From positions 1-15,721 of the forward strand of contig VFJU01000406.1 in assembly GCA_009885905.1 (NCBI GenBank): a DNA stretch of 15,721 nt. Reading direction: 5' to 3'. Shown here piece by piece: positions 1 to 7,415 of this stretch. This DNA is from Verrucomicrobiota bacterium (GTDB lineage Bacteria > Verrucomicrobiota > Verrucomicrobiia > Verrucomicrobiales > Akkermansiaceae). The position numbers and the translations under genes were made by a program. The number at the start of each line of letters is the position of its first letter. The first letter of the stretch is position 1. The notes beneath the pieces are model-generated. The model was not told the origin of the DNA, made no database searches, and worked only from the letters and a program-made list of their open reading frames with translations.

Positions 1-741
1 GAACAACATCTCGAAACTCAGTGGGAACCCGCTTTTCGTTACCTCGAACAACACAGCGAGGTCCGCGATGTTCTTCTTTCTGGCGGGGATCCCCTGCTCT
101 TCTCTGACGATCGCCTCGACAAAATCCTGACGCGCCTTCGATCGATCCCTCACATTCAGTTCATCCGCATCGGTTCTCGCATTCCCATCTTCCTCCCACA
201 ACGCATCACTCCAGAACTTTGTAATGTGTTGAAAAAACACCACCCACTTTTCATCTCTATCCACTGCAATCATCCTCGCGAACTCACCACGGAAGTCCGT
301 GACGGCCTCGGCCGCCTTGCTGATGCAGGTATTCCACTTGGAAACCAAAGTGTCATTCTCCGCAACGTGAACGACAACGTGAATATTCAGAAAGCGCTCG
401 TTCAGAAATTGTTAATGTGCCGGGTAAAGCCTTACTATCTCTATCAGTGCGATCTCATCAACGGCTCGTCTCATCTCCGCACCCCCGTCGCAGAAGGCGT
501 CGCCATCATCGAGGGGCTGCGCGGCCATACCACCGGCTACGCGATTCCGCAGTTCGTCATCGATGGTCCAGGTGGTGGAGGTAAAATTCCTATCAATCCA
601 AACTACGTGATCGATGCCGCTTCTGGGCGCGTTACCCTCAGAAATTTCGAAGGCGAAATTTTCGAATACCCAGATCCCACAGCGATTCCCTCCACGGATT
701 TACAGCTCTTGCATCAAAAAGCTCTTAGCCTTTCAACTTGA
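1..741 (+). CDS. kamA: Lysine 2,3-aminomutase, C-terminal part (5' end outside window)
   Basis: Open from the first base in frame 1 to TGA at 739-741, giving about 246 residues of the C-terminal part. The family is a radical-SAM, PLP-dependent enzyme that converts L-lysine to beta-lysine. The radical-SAM CxxxCxxC cluster would lie upstream of the window. Visible family blocks are LLSGGDPL near the start, RIGSRIPIFLPQRIT, YYLYQCDL, EGLRGHTTGY and PGGGGK. The PGGGGK lysine (codon 583-585) matches the PLP-binding lysine of clostridial aminomutase. The two aspartates that hold substrate lysine there are also present (codons 451-453 and 562-564) with exactly the same 37-residue spacing. This argues for a KamA-type enzyme rather than EpmB, which lacks the PGGGGK block. 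A role in EF-P beta-lysylation or in lysine catabolism cannot be decided without the upstream genes. The kinase gene follows after 82 bases on the same strand. Confidence 0.93.
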   Translation, partial: EQHLETQWEPAFRYLEQHSEVRDVLLSGGDPLLFSDDRLDKILTRLRSIPHIQFIRIGSRIPIFLPQRITPELCNVLKKHHPLFISIHCNHPRELTTEVRDGLGRLADAGIPLGNQSVILRNVNDNVNIQKALVQKLLMCRVKPYYLYQCDLINGSSHLRTPVAEGVAIIEGLRGHTTGYAIPQFVIDGPGGGGKIPINPNYVIDAASGRVTLRNFEGEIFEYPDPTAIPSTDLQLLHQKALSLST

Positions 742-748
742 ATTTGGC

Positions 749-791
749 CGTGATACGCACTCGCGTGATTTTTCAAGGTTGCTGCATCACG
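749..791. repeat. CGTGAT direct repeat and inverted copy upstream of the kinase gene
   Basis: The 82-base gap between kamA and the kinase gene holds CGTGAT at 749-754 and again at 764-769 (15-base period). The reverse complement ATCACG lies at 786-791, so either copy could pair with it. The element sits 33 to 75 bases before the kinase ATG. It could be a small operator or a leader hairpin, but the words are only 6 bases long and chance is a serious alternative. No poly-T tract follows, so it does not look like an intrinsic terminator for kamA. Confidence 0.25.
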
Positions 792-823
792 GATTTGTCG
801 CCAAAGTAGTGGATAGGAAAAAA

Positions 824-2692
824 ATGGAAGATCGTTACGAAATTCGAGGAAAGATTGGCCAAGGCGGGCTCGGTGCCGTCTACCGTGGCTACGATACGCG
901 GATGAATCGTGAGGTTGCGATCAAACGAATCTCGGTGACCCAGGGTAATGCTGCGCTCCAAGAGGAGTCGACTCGGCAGTTGATCAAAGAGGCCGGTGCC
1001 CTTGCTTCACTGCAGCATCCCCACATCGTCACCGTCTACGATGTCGGCTCTGATGACGACGGACCTTACGTGGTCATGGAATTGATCAGTGGCGAAACCC
1101 TCGATGAAATTATCGAACGCGCACCGCTGACCTGGCAGGATTTTCGTGAATTGGCGATCCAGACTCAGGAAGCATTGATTGCCGCACAGGAACTCAGCCT
1201 GATTCATAGCGATATCAAGCCGTCGAATCTGATGCTCACATGGTTACCCTCAGGAAAATTCCAAATAAAAATTGTAGATTTTGGACTAGCCACACTCACG
1301 CAATCTCAATCCCAAGAAACCCTCGATGAAATTGAGGCTGTGTTTGGTTCGATCTATTTCATGGCGCCTGAGCAATTTGAGAGAATTCCGTTAGATTCTA
1401 GAACAGACATATACGCCATGGCCTGTGTCTACTACCAAGCCCTGACTCGTACCTATCCATTTAAAGGAGCAACCGCTCACGACGTGATGGTGGCTCACCT
1501 CCACCACCAAGTCATCCCAATCCAAGACGTCCGCGCTGACATCCCTATCTGGGCCTGCGACTGGATTATGTGGATGCTCAACCGCTTGCCCGGAGATCGT
1601 CCCGAGTCCGCGCGCGAAGCGTTGCAAGTTTTTTTCCTTAATGATAAAATTTCAAAGCCCCCGATGAGCTTAGGAAAAGTCGTCATGCCCAAAGCTCCTC
1701 GTAGTCGCCCGCCAGGACCGACCACCACTGATGCTGATATCACTAAGCCCAAGCGGGTCATCTTGGATCCACGGATGGCCCCCCCTGGCTACGAACCGCC
1801 CATTGAGGAACCTGCACCACCGGAAGAAACAGAACCGGAACCGCCGGCACCAGAAATTATCACTGCACCACAACCGCTCCTCCCTCCCGAAGGCTCGAAA
1901 CCGAGCATTTACACCGCACTCATCGAGATTCCTGACCATTTCCCGCCAACTCCTACCGCTGGGGGTACCTATCGAACTGCTAAAAAATTCACCCCGCCGA
2001 CTGAAGTCAACGGGTCTGGAAAAGCCAAGAAGTTCATCGTCTCGGCGCTTGCGATTGTTTTACTTATGGTCCTTGGCGTAATGCTACGGAATCGGATTCA
2101 AGCGAGCAGAGCCAGCGAGAAATTCGGCAAGATGCTCGAAGCTGCAAGCCTAACGGAAACCACTGATGTTCTAATGACGGGTCAAGAATTGAATCAATTT
2201 TTGGAGATGGCTAGCGGTGAGAATTCCGAAGAAAAACAAAAACAATTATTCTTATTGCTCGCGCTGGCAAAGCCAACTGACGGATCAGACTTTGACTCTA
2301 CCCTTGGGGAGTTTGTCACCACGAGCACACAATTACTACCAGAAGTTCGATTAGCGATGATCCAAGGGGTACTTGAAAAACGGATGACTCAAACCATGGT
2401 TCCAAGACTGCTTGAATATGCTCGAAGTTCAAAAGATATTTCATCAGCCATTGCTGCTCTAAAAGCGATTCGAAGTTCGTTAGGTGACGAGCAATTCGAG
2501 TCTCTTCTATCCACTGTTCAAGGTCACCCTAACGTAGAATTACGCAAAGCCGCTGAGGATGACATCATGGAAATCATCAAAAAGACGAACAATCGCCATG
2601 ATTTATCAAAGCGCATTCAAGCGGCTCTCAACGAGACCACTAGCAGTAACCGCAGTTCACTGCTGCGCCTAAAAACGGCGGCGGGTAACTGA
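824..2692 (+). CDS. Membrane-anchored Ser/Thr protein kinase with C-terminal helical (HEAT-like) domain
   Basis: Predicted 622-residue Hanks-type kinase. I chose ATG 824 because the kinase fold begins right after it (MEDRYEIRGKIG) and a purine-rich GGATAGGAAAAAA precedes it. The frame is open back to 614, but that stretch lies inside kamA. Domain order: cytoplasmic kinase about 5-275 with glycine loop GQGGLGAV (12-19), ATP lysine K34, likely helix-C E56, catalytic loop HSDIKPSN (D130, N135), DFG (152-154) and APE (181-183). Next comes a proline-rich linker to about 380, one membrane helix about 404-421, and about 200 helical residues outside the cytoplasm whose spacing resembles HEAT repeats. 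The catalytic motif is HSD, not HRD, so this is a non-RD kinase that may not depend on activation-loop phosphorylation. All core residues for activity are present. The periplasmic part is presumably a sensor or scaffold. No PP2C phosphatase or obvious substrate gene adjoins it. Confidence 0.93.
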   Translation: MEDRYEIRGKIGQGGLGAVYRGYDTRMNREVAIKRISVTQGNAALQEESTRQLIKEAGALASLQHPHIVTVYDVGSDDDGPYVVMELISGETLDEIIERAPLTWQDFRELAIQTQEALIAAQELSLIHSDIKPSNLMLTWLPSGKFQIKIVDFGLATLTQSQSQETLDEIEAVFGSIYFMAPEQFERIPLDSRTDIYAMACVYYQALTRTYPFKGATAHDVMVAHLHHQVIPIQDVRADIPIWACDWIMWMLNRLPGDRPESAREALQVFFLNDKISKPPMSLGKVVMPKAPRSRPPGPTTTDADITKPKRVILDPRMAPPGYEPPIEEPAPPEETEPEPPAPEIITAPQPLLPPEGSKPSIYTALIEIPDHFPPTPTAGGTYRTAKKFTPPTEVNGSGKAKKFIVSALAIVLLMVLGVMLRNRIQASRASEKFGKMLEAASLTETTDVLMTGQELNQFLEMASGENSEEKQKQLFLLLALAKPTDGSDFDSTLGEFVTTSTQLLPEVRLAMIQGVLEKRMTQTMVPRLLEYARSSKDISSAIAALKAIRSSLGDEQFESLLSTVQGHPNVELRKAAEDDIMEIIKKTNNRHDLSKRIQAALNETTSSNRSSLLRLKTAAGN

Positions 2693-2716
2693 TACCTCGC
2701 GCTACTGCATTATTTT

Positions 2717-3865
2717 TTAAGAGGAATAGATCACTACCGGACCGACTCCACCGCCTTGAATCCGGCGGAGCTTTTCTACCGCATGCTTCACTGCTGCTGC
2801 GGCAAGTTCCGCTTCTTCATGCGTGTTAATACATGAAAAACTGAAACGTATGCTGCTCTTTGCCTGAGTCTCTGGGATTCCCATCGCCATCTGGACATGC
2901 GAAGGTTTCTGTTTGCCCGTCATGCACGCAGACCCCGCAGAACAAGCCACTCCTGCCTCATCAAGAAGAATCAACAAACCCGCGGCATCGCATTGCTCAA
3001 ATGAAAGATGACTCGTATTTGATAGTCGATGGCTAACGTCTCCGTTGATAGCTACCCCAGTTAGACGCTGCAGAACATTGCGTTCGAACAAATCGCGCAT
3101 CTCCCCCAATCGCTGATGGTTTGCGCGCTTCATGCATGCAGCCGCCGCTCCCATCCCCACGATTCCAGCTGTGTTCTCGGTGCCACTCCGTCTATCTAAC
3201 TCTTGACCACCGCCTAACATAGATGGCTTAAAACTCAACCCCTCTCGAACATAAAGCGCCCCTACTCCCTTAGGTCCATGAAATTTATGAGCTGACAATG
3301 ATAACATATCCACACCTAATTTTCTAACATCTATCAAAATCTTACCCGCCGCTTGAATCGCATCTGAATGCACGGGTATACCTCGCTCGCGAGCAAGCGC
3401 CGCAGCTTCCTGCAACGGTTGGATCACACCAGTCTCGTTATTAGCCGCCATCAACGAAACGTAGGCAGCGCCATTCAAGGCTCTTCCGAACGCTGTCATG
3501 TCCAAGCGCCCAAGAGGTGTAACGGCCACCCGTGTGACAACCCTCGGCTGCGCTTCCACCCACCGCAGCACCGCACTGTGCTCGATGGACGACACCACCG
3601 CAGTTCCCTTTTCAACCAAGCGGTCCATCGAAAAAAGCGCTGCGTTCACGCTCTCAGTGCCCCCACCGGTAAAAATAATTTCAGCTGGGTCCGCGCCAAT
3701 CAGTTCCGCAACTTGTCCGCGCGCTTCATCGATGGCGCGACGCGCCAATTTTGCTGCCATGTAACTTCCCGAGGGATTGGCATAACCCTCACGCAACCAC
3801 GGCAACATTGCCTCAAATACCTCAGGCAGCAGTGGCGTCGTCGCATTGGCATCAAGATAAATCAC
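2717..3865 (-). CDS. Cysteine desulfurase, NifS/IscS family
   Basis: PLP enzyme that takes sulfur from L-cysteine as an enzyme persulfide, releasing alanine, for Fe-S clusters and tRNA thiolation. About 382 residues, usual for the family. With GTG 3865 as start the protein begins VIYLDANATTP, the normal family N-terminus. Key sites in this numbering: H96 (SIEHSAVL), D168 and Q171 (HSDAIQ), PLP lysine K194 (SAHKFHGPKG) and catalytic C314 (SAGSACMTG). The C-terminal active-site loop looks more NifS-like (KQKPSHV) than E. coli IscS-like. The frame is open upstream to 4009, but those residues overlap the 3' end of the upstream membrane protease gene and look like read-through. A TTG at 3913 is a second possible start. 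There is no iscU, sufU or other Fe-S scaffold gene next to it. It converges on the kinase gene with 24 bases between the stop codons and no visible terminator hairpin. Confidence 0.94.
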   Translation of the reverse strand: MIYLDANATTPLLPEVFEAMLPWLREGYANPSGSYMAAKLARRAIDEARGQVAELIGADPAEIIFTGGGTESVNAALFSMDRLVEKGTAVVSSIEHSAVLRWVEAQPRVVTRVAVTPLGRLDMTAFGRALNGAAYVSLMAANNETGVIQPLQEAAALARERGIPVHSDAIQAAGKILIDVRKLGVDMLSLSAHKFHGPKGVGALYVREGLSFKPSMLGGGQELDRRSGTENTAGIVGMGAAAACMKRANHQRLGEMRDLFERNVLQRLTGVAINGDVSHRLSNTSHLSFEQCDAAGLLILLDEAGVACSAGSACMTGKQKPSHVQMAMGIPETQAKSSIRFSFSCINTHEEAELAAAAVKHAVEKLRRIQGGGVGPVVIYSS

Positions 3866-3918
3866 GTCTTTAGCTTCTTGCCGCCACGCCGCTAAATCAA
3901 CCTGTAAAAGCAAATCTG

Positions 3919-4854
3919 CTACAACCTCGCCGCCGTTCGGAAATTCATCAGCGTCGTTTGCCCCGTACGCAGGAAAAGATCGCCCCAAGTCGCTGCGTGA
4001 CGAAGCCATTCCATGGCAAATTCCCGGCTATTTTGTAATGGAGACTCAGCCGCCAAACAGAGCAGGCCCGCTAGAACCAATAGATTTGCCAGATAAATAA
4101 TCACTAACGAGAGAAAAGTCCCGTTCTCCTTCAAATCAGGCTGGTCTCGTGGAATCATCCACAAAGTCCAAACCATGTGAAACGTCCAGGTAGCGCCCAT
4201 CATGGCGTAAAGCAAGCGGTCCCAGCCTTGTGAAAGATTGGCGAAATAATCAATTATCGTGTAAATGACCACACAAACGACAGACCAAAAGGGTACAAAA
4301 TATGGAGACAACGCGATTACGAAATTGGTCTTGTTCGTGGTGATGTAACCACCCTCCGAACTGACGTGGAAATCGGACACCTTACCTCGATAAAGCAGAA
4401 CGAATATTGCGTGAGTTAACTCGTGTCCTAACACGTAAATGTAGAGAAAAAACGTCTTGATCAGTCCCGACCAAAACCAACCTAACATTAGTAGAGCACC
4501 GGTTGCAAAATACCAGAATTCGGCTGTCCGCCAAAAATCCTGATCCACCGTAGCTTGTGAAAATCTCGAGAGAAAAGTCCAACTTGTCACCCAACAAAGC
4601 GGTAACAATAACAACGCCACCGTCCAGCGCAGCAAACGCTTTAACCAATGCGCAAAAACAACACCGTCATCGAAGTCCGCAGTCGCGACTGCTGCCCAAA
4701 CGAATTTTTCTTCACGCCTTCCACCACGTCGGTTCGCATGTTCGTGCGCACGCCGATTCGCCGTCTTAAGAGCTTCAGAAAAAGAAATGCGCGTTCGCCG
4801 CTGGTTTTTCAGCGGGCGAGACGCAGAGATCTTGGGGCGAGGCTTTTTGATCAT
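3919..4854 (-). CDS. M50-like integral membrane metallopeptidase (HELTH motif)
   Basis: 311-residue membrane protein from ATG 4854. A TTG at 4863 would add three residues but lies almost at the predicted transcription start. The first 50 residues are strongly basic, with many Arg and Lys, and probably cytoplasmic. About six hydrophobic helices follow (roughly 76-95, 113-131, 134-150, 178-200, 213-232, 248-270). HELTH at 144-148 inside a membrane helix is the HExxH zinc site of M50/site-2-type proteases. The later block ALSPYFVPFW (181-190) resembles the membrane segment after the active site in M50B proteins. A third zinc ligand is not certain; D237 or D240 in the PRDQPD stretch is the best candidate. 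The substrate is unknown. Such proteases cut membrane-bound anti-sigma or signalling proteins, but no sigma or anti-sigma gene is adjacent. The gene is first in a two-gene minus-strand unit with the cysteine desulfurase, 53 bases downstream. Confidence 0.78.
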   Translation of the reverse strand: MIKKPRPKISASRPLKNQRRTRISFSEALKTANRRAHEHANRRGGRREEKFVWAAVATADFDDGVVFAHWLKRLLRWTVALLLLPLCWVTSWTFLSRFSQATVDQDFWRTAEFWYFATGALLMLGWFWSGLIKTFFLYIYVLGHELTHAIFVLLYRGKVSDFHVSSEGGYITTNKTNFVIALSPYFVPFWSVVCVVIYTIIDYFANLSQGWDRLLYAMMGATWTFHMVWTLWMIPRDQPDLKENGTFLSLVIIYLANLLVLAGLLCLAAESPLQNSREFAMEWLRHAATWGDLFLRTGQTTLMNFRTAARL

Positions 4855-4868
4855 GTAGAACAAAACGA

Positions 4869-4897
4869 TTAATATTTAAAGAATCTTAATAAATCAA
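4869..4897 (-). promoter_or_regulatory. Candidate sigma-70-type promoter for the membrane protease gene
   Basis: On the minus strand TTGATT (4897-4892) and TATTAA (4874-4869) are separated by exactly 17 bases, each matching 4 of 6 consensus positions. Transcription would start around 4862, leaving a leader of only some 8 bases before ATG 4854, or effectively none. The 157-base divergent gap must hold promoters for both neighbours. I could not find an equally good pair for the adenosine deaminase side. Confidence 0.4.
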
Positions 4898-4933
4898 GCG
4901 GGATCAACGAGAAGAACAATCAATCATAAAGAA

Positions 4934-4958
4934 ATATCAGACCAAATACGGTCTATAT
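4934..4958. repeat. Imperfect inverted repeat in the divergent intergenic region
   Basis: ATAT-c-AGACC (4934-4943) and GGTCT-ATAT (4950-4958) form a near-palindrome around a 6-base spacer with one unpaired base. It lies 54 bases before the adenosine deaminase ATG and 37 bases upstream of the putative minus-strand -35 element. It has the size and symmetry of a dimeric repressor or activator operator and could act on either divergent gene. No regulator gene is adjacent to suggest a ligand. Confidence 0.35.
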
Positions 4959-5011
4959 TTGCTGAATTTCATTCTGGTAAAGGTGCAAATATTGCTAATA
5001 ACCGTCCGACT

Positions 5012-6127
5012 ATGAGTATTCCAACCAAGCCAGAACCTGTCACGGGTAAGGCCCTAACTTCGGTTGTGGATGTACGCAAATTGCCCAAAGTTTTACTTCA
5101 CGAGCATTTAGATGGTGGACTCAGACCTGCAACTTTGATCGACCTAGCGACACAGATTGATTACCGCGCACTACCTACCTCCGTCCCCGCCGAACTGGCT
5201 GCATGGTTCCTCCGCAGTGCCCAGCGTGGGAATCTATCAGATTACCTCGAAGGGTTTGTTCACACCACCACCGTCATGCAAAGTGCTGCTGCATTGGAAC
5301 GCGTGGCCTTTGAATTTATTGAAGACATGTATCACGATGGAGTTGTGTATGCAGAGGTTCGGTTTGCTCCATATTATCACACCAGACATGGCCTAACTGA
5401 AGATGAAGTGGTCGCAGCAGTGGTCGAAGGCCTAACACGTGGCGAGATCACCTATGGCGTCGAATGGGGACTAATCATTTGCGCAATGCGGCACCTAACT
5501 GAATCACTGAAGACCGCAGAACTCGCGATACGTAACCGGGGAATCGGTGTGGTCGGTTTTGATCTAGCGGGTGGCGAACATGGATTTCCTCCTAAAAAAC
5601 ACGTCGAGGCTTTCCAAGCGGTCGAGAAGGCGAATTTTAACATCACCATTCATGCCGGTGAGGCGTACGGCCCAGAATCCATTTGGCAGGCATTACAAAT
5701 TTGCGGCAGCCATCGCCTGGGTCATGCCACCCGTTTAATCAACGATATTGAGATTCTTCCGGATGGTGCGCTGAAACTAGGGAGTTTAGCCCAGTTTATT
5801 TTAGACCGGAGAATACCAATGGAAATGTGTCTTACCAGCAACCTTCATACCGGCGCCTGCAATGACCTCAATGAGCATCCCTTTGGTGTCTTTTTTCGTA
5901 GCGGATTTCGCGTTTGTTTGAACACCGACAACCGATTGATGAGCAGCACCTCCATGACTCAGGAAACCGTCCTCGCAACGGAGCTTTTCAATTTTGACAT
6001 CGCCGATCTTGAGAAGCTCTCTCTCAACGCAATGAAAAGTGCCTTTGCCCCCTTTGATAAACGTCATAAAATGATTACTGATATCATCAAACCGGGTTTT
6101 GCCAGCGCCAAAAACACGATCCTTTAA
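5012..6127 (+). CDS. add: Adenosine deaminase
   Basis: 371-residue zinc hydrolase of purine salvage that deaminates adenosine (and deoxyadenosine) to inosine in the cytoplasm. The TIM-barrel motifs are all visible: zinc ligands H30 and H32 in LLHEHLDGG, H214 and catalytic E217 in HAGEAYG, H238 in RLGHATRL, and zinc aspartate D306 in LNTDNRLMS. From memory, the wording HLDGGLRPATLIDLA and NTDNRLMS resembles the actinobacterial/Streptomyces-type deaminase more than the E. coli enzyme, which has NTDDP at that point. ATG 5012 is used because the conserved LPKVLLHEHLDGG block begins about 23 residues in, as in relatives. No Shine-Dalgarno motif precedes it. The deacetylase gene follows after 77 bases with no evident functional link. 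The adenine deaminase subfamily is a less likely alternative. Confidence 0.93.
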   Translation: MSIPTKPEPVTGKALTSVVDVRKLPKVLLHEHLDGGLRPATLIDLATQIDYRALPTSVPAELAAWFLRSAQRGNLSDYLEGFVHTTTVMQSAAALERVAFEFIEDMYHDGVVYAEVRFAPYYHTRHGLTEDEVVAAVVEGLTRGEITYGVEWGLIICAMRHLTESLKTAELAIRNRGIGVVGFDLAGGEHGFPPKKHVEAFQAVEKANFNITIHAGEAYGPESIWQALQICGSHRLGHATRLINDIEILPDGALKLGSLAQFILDRRIPMEMCLTSNLHTGACNDLNEHPFGVFFRSGFRVCLNTDNRLMSSTSMTQETVLATELFNFDIADLEKLSLNAMKSAFAPFDKRHKMITDIIKPGFASAKNTIL

Positions 6128-6204
6128 GACCCGCGAGAGATTCATCCACCAGCCCTTCTTGGCGCTTTCAAAATCCACGCTCTAAGCCTACTTTTCGCCC
6201 ACCG

Positions 6205-7383
6205 ATGCCTAAGTTAGCCATATTTGTTTTTCTGTTGTCAGTTATTTGCGCCCACGCGCAAGACCCCGTCTTGCTCGAAATTCCGGCAGCTCCGGTCGTC
6301 ACAACTCCCGCCATTCCAGACGACGGAGTCCGTGTTTCGGTCCTAGGTTATCACGACTTTGCCGAAGATCTGCCCGAAACGGCAATGCGAATCCACCCAT
6401 CAAAGTTTCGTAAGCAAATGGAAGCAATCCAACAGTTAGGAATCAAAGTGATTTCTCTAGCAGAGTTTACAGCATGGAAAATAGGCAACGGAGAAATTCC
6501 TAAAAATTCCATCATGATCACATTCGACGATGGTTGGAAGTCGGTTTACACAGACGCGATACCGATTCTTAAAGAGTTTGGATTCCCCTACACGGTTTTT
6601 CTCTATAAAAATTATGTGGACGGCGGCGGCAAGGCGCTTACGCAGGCGATGATCACCGAAATGGTCGCAACTGGAGCAACAATAGGCAGTCATTCTGTGA
6701 GTCATCCCTATCCACTTACCGTTAAAAACTACCAGAAAAAAGGCGCTGATGCCTACGACGCATATCTTCGTAAAGAAATGGGCGAATCCAAACGTTTTCT
6801 CGAATCAAAATTTCCAGTCAAGGTGTCAGCATACGCTTACCCAGGAGGCTATTTCACGGAGGAGATGATTAAGATCGGCAAGGAATTTTATTACGATTTC
6901 ATGTTCACCGTTCTGCCCGGTAAAATCAGTCGAGTGTACCCCAATGAAAATCTTCCTCGTTACATCATTCTTGGCAACTATGATAAAATCTTTGATCTCG
7001 CGATCACTTTTCGTGAAGGTACAACAAACGCGGGTATAAGCGGAACGCTGGCAGGTCTTGCCCATCCCACAGCTTTCCCCGTGAATCCAGAGTCGGGCGC
7101 AATCATCAATTCAAGACTGCCCCAAATTTCTGCTGACCTCTCCACCCTTGAAAACCTAGACCCAACCTCGCTTTCGATGAAAGTCTCGAGCTTCGGTGAG
7201 GTCCCCGCCACCTACTCTGCAGAAACGAAAACTTTTTCCTGGCAGGTCAATCGCCGCCTTCGAGAGTCAAACTATCAGGTGATCATCGCATGGAAAAATA
7301 CCACAGGAATTGCCACAGAATCCCCCTTGCGCTGGTCATTTAAAGTCGACCGTGAATCCGCTTACCTGCCCGAGGGCGAATAA
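6205..7383 (+). CDS. Secreted polysaccharide deacetylase (CE4, NodB-type)
   Basis: 392-residue exported protein. Residues 1-18 form a signal peptide with a likely signal peptidase I site AHA|QD. The C15 context does not fit a lipobox. The segment VSVLGYHDF (45-52) followed by a lid-like helix resembles PgaB/IcaB-type CE4 enzymes. The NodB core has motif 1 TFDDGW (D108, D109), motif 2 SHSVSHP with metal histidines H163 and H167, and motif 3 YAYPGGYF (around P213). All residues for metal-dependent N- or O-deacetylation are therefore present. About 100 further C-terminal residues look like a beta-sandwich domain. The substrate may be peptidoglycan, an exopolysaccharide or chitin-like material; the sequence does not decide. 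It probably acts in the periplasm or at the surface. No polysaccharide synthase gene adjoins it. Confidence 0.88.
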   Translation: MPKLAIFVFLLSVICAHAQDPVLLEIPAAPVVTTPAIPDDGVRVSVLGYHDFAEDLPETAMRIHPSKFRKQMEAIQQLGIKVISLAEFTAWKIGNGEIPKNSIMITFDDGWKSVYTDAIPILKEFGFPYTVFLYKNYVDGGGKALTQAMITEMVATGATIGSHSVSHPYPLTVKNYQKKGADAYDAYLRKEMGESKRFLESKFPVKVSAYAYPGGYFTEEMIKIGKEFYYDFMFTVLPGKISRVYPNENLPRYIILGNYDKIFDLAITFREGTTNAGISGTLAGLAHPTAFPVNPESGAIINSRLPQISADLSTLENLDPTSLSMKVSSFGEVPATYSAETKTFSWQVNRRLRESNYQVIIAWKNTTGIATESPLRWSFKVDRESAYLPEGE

Positions 7384-7415
7384 ACTTTTTCCTAAAATTT
7401 AGAATCTACACTCAT

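Noticed and set aside
614..823. N-terminal extension of the kinase to 692 residues
   Set aside because: The first 70 residues overlap the end of kamA in another frame and carry no kinase motif; ATG 824 directly precedes the kinase fold.
2650..2716. Possible terminator between the convergent kinase and desulfurase genes
   Set aside because: A GCAG-TTCA-CTGC hairpin exists but lies inside the kinase coding region and is not followed by a T-run; the 24-base gap itself shows no stem.
3368..3895. 175-residue open frame on the plus strand
   Set aside because: It lies wholly antisense to the conserved cysteine desulfurase gene, has an Arg/His/Ser-rich composition and no recognisable domain, so it is a shadow.
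6214..6252. Lipobox at C15 of the polysaccharide deacetylase
   Set aside because: The residues before the cysteine are S-V-I; a lipobox needs Gly, Ala or Ser just before the cysteine. AHA|Q for signal peptidase I fits better.
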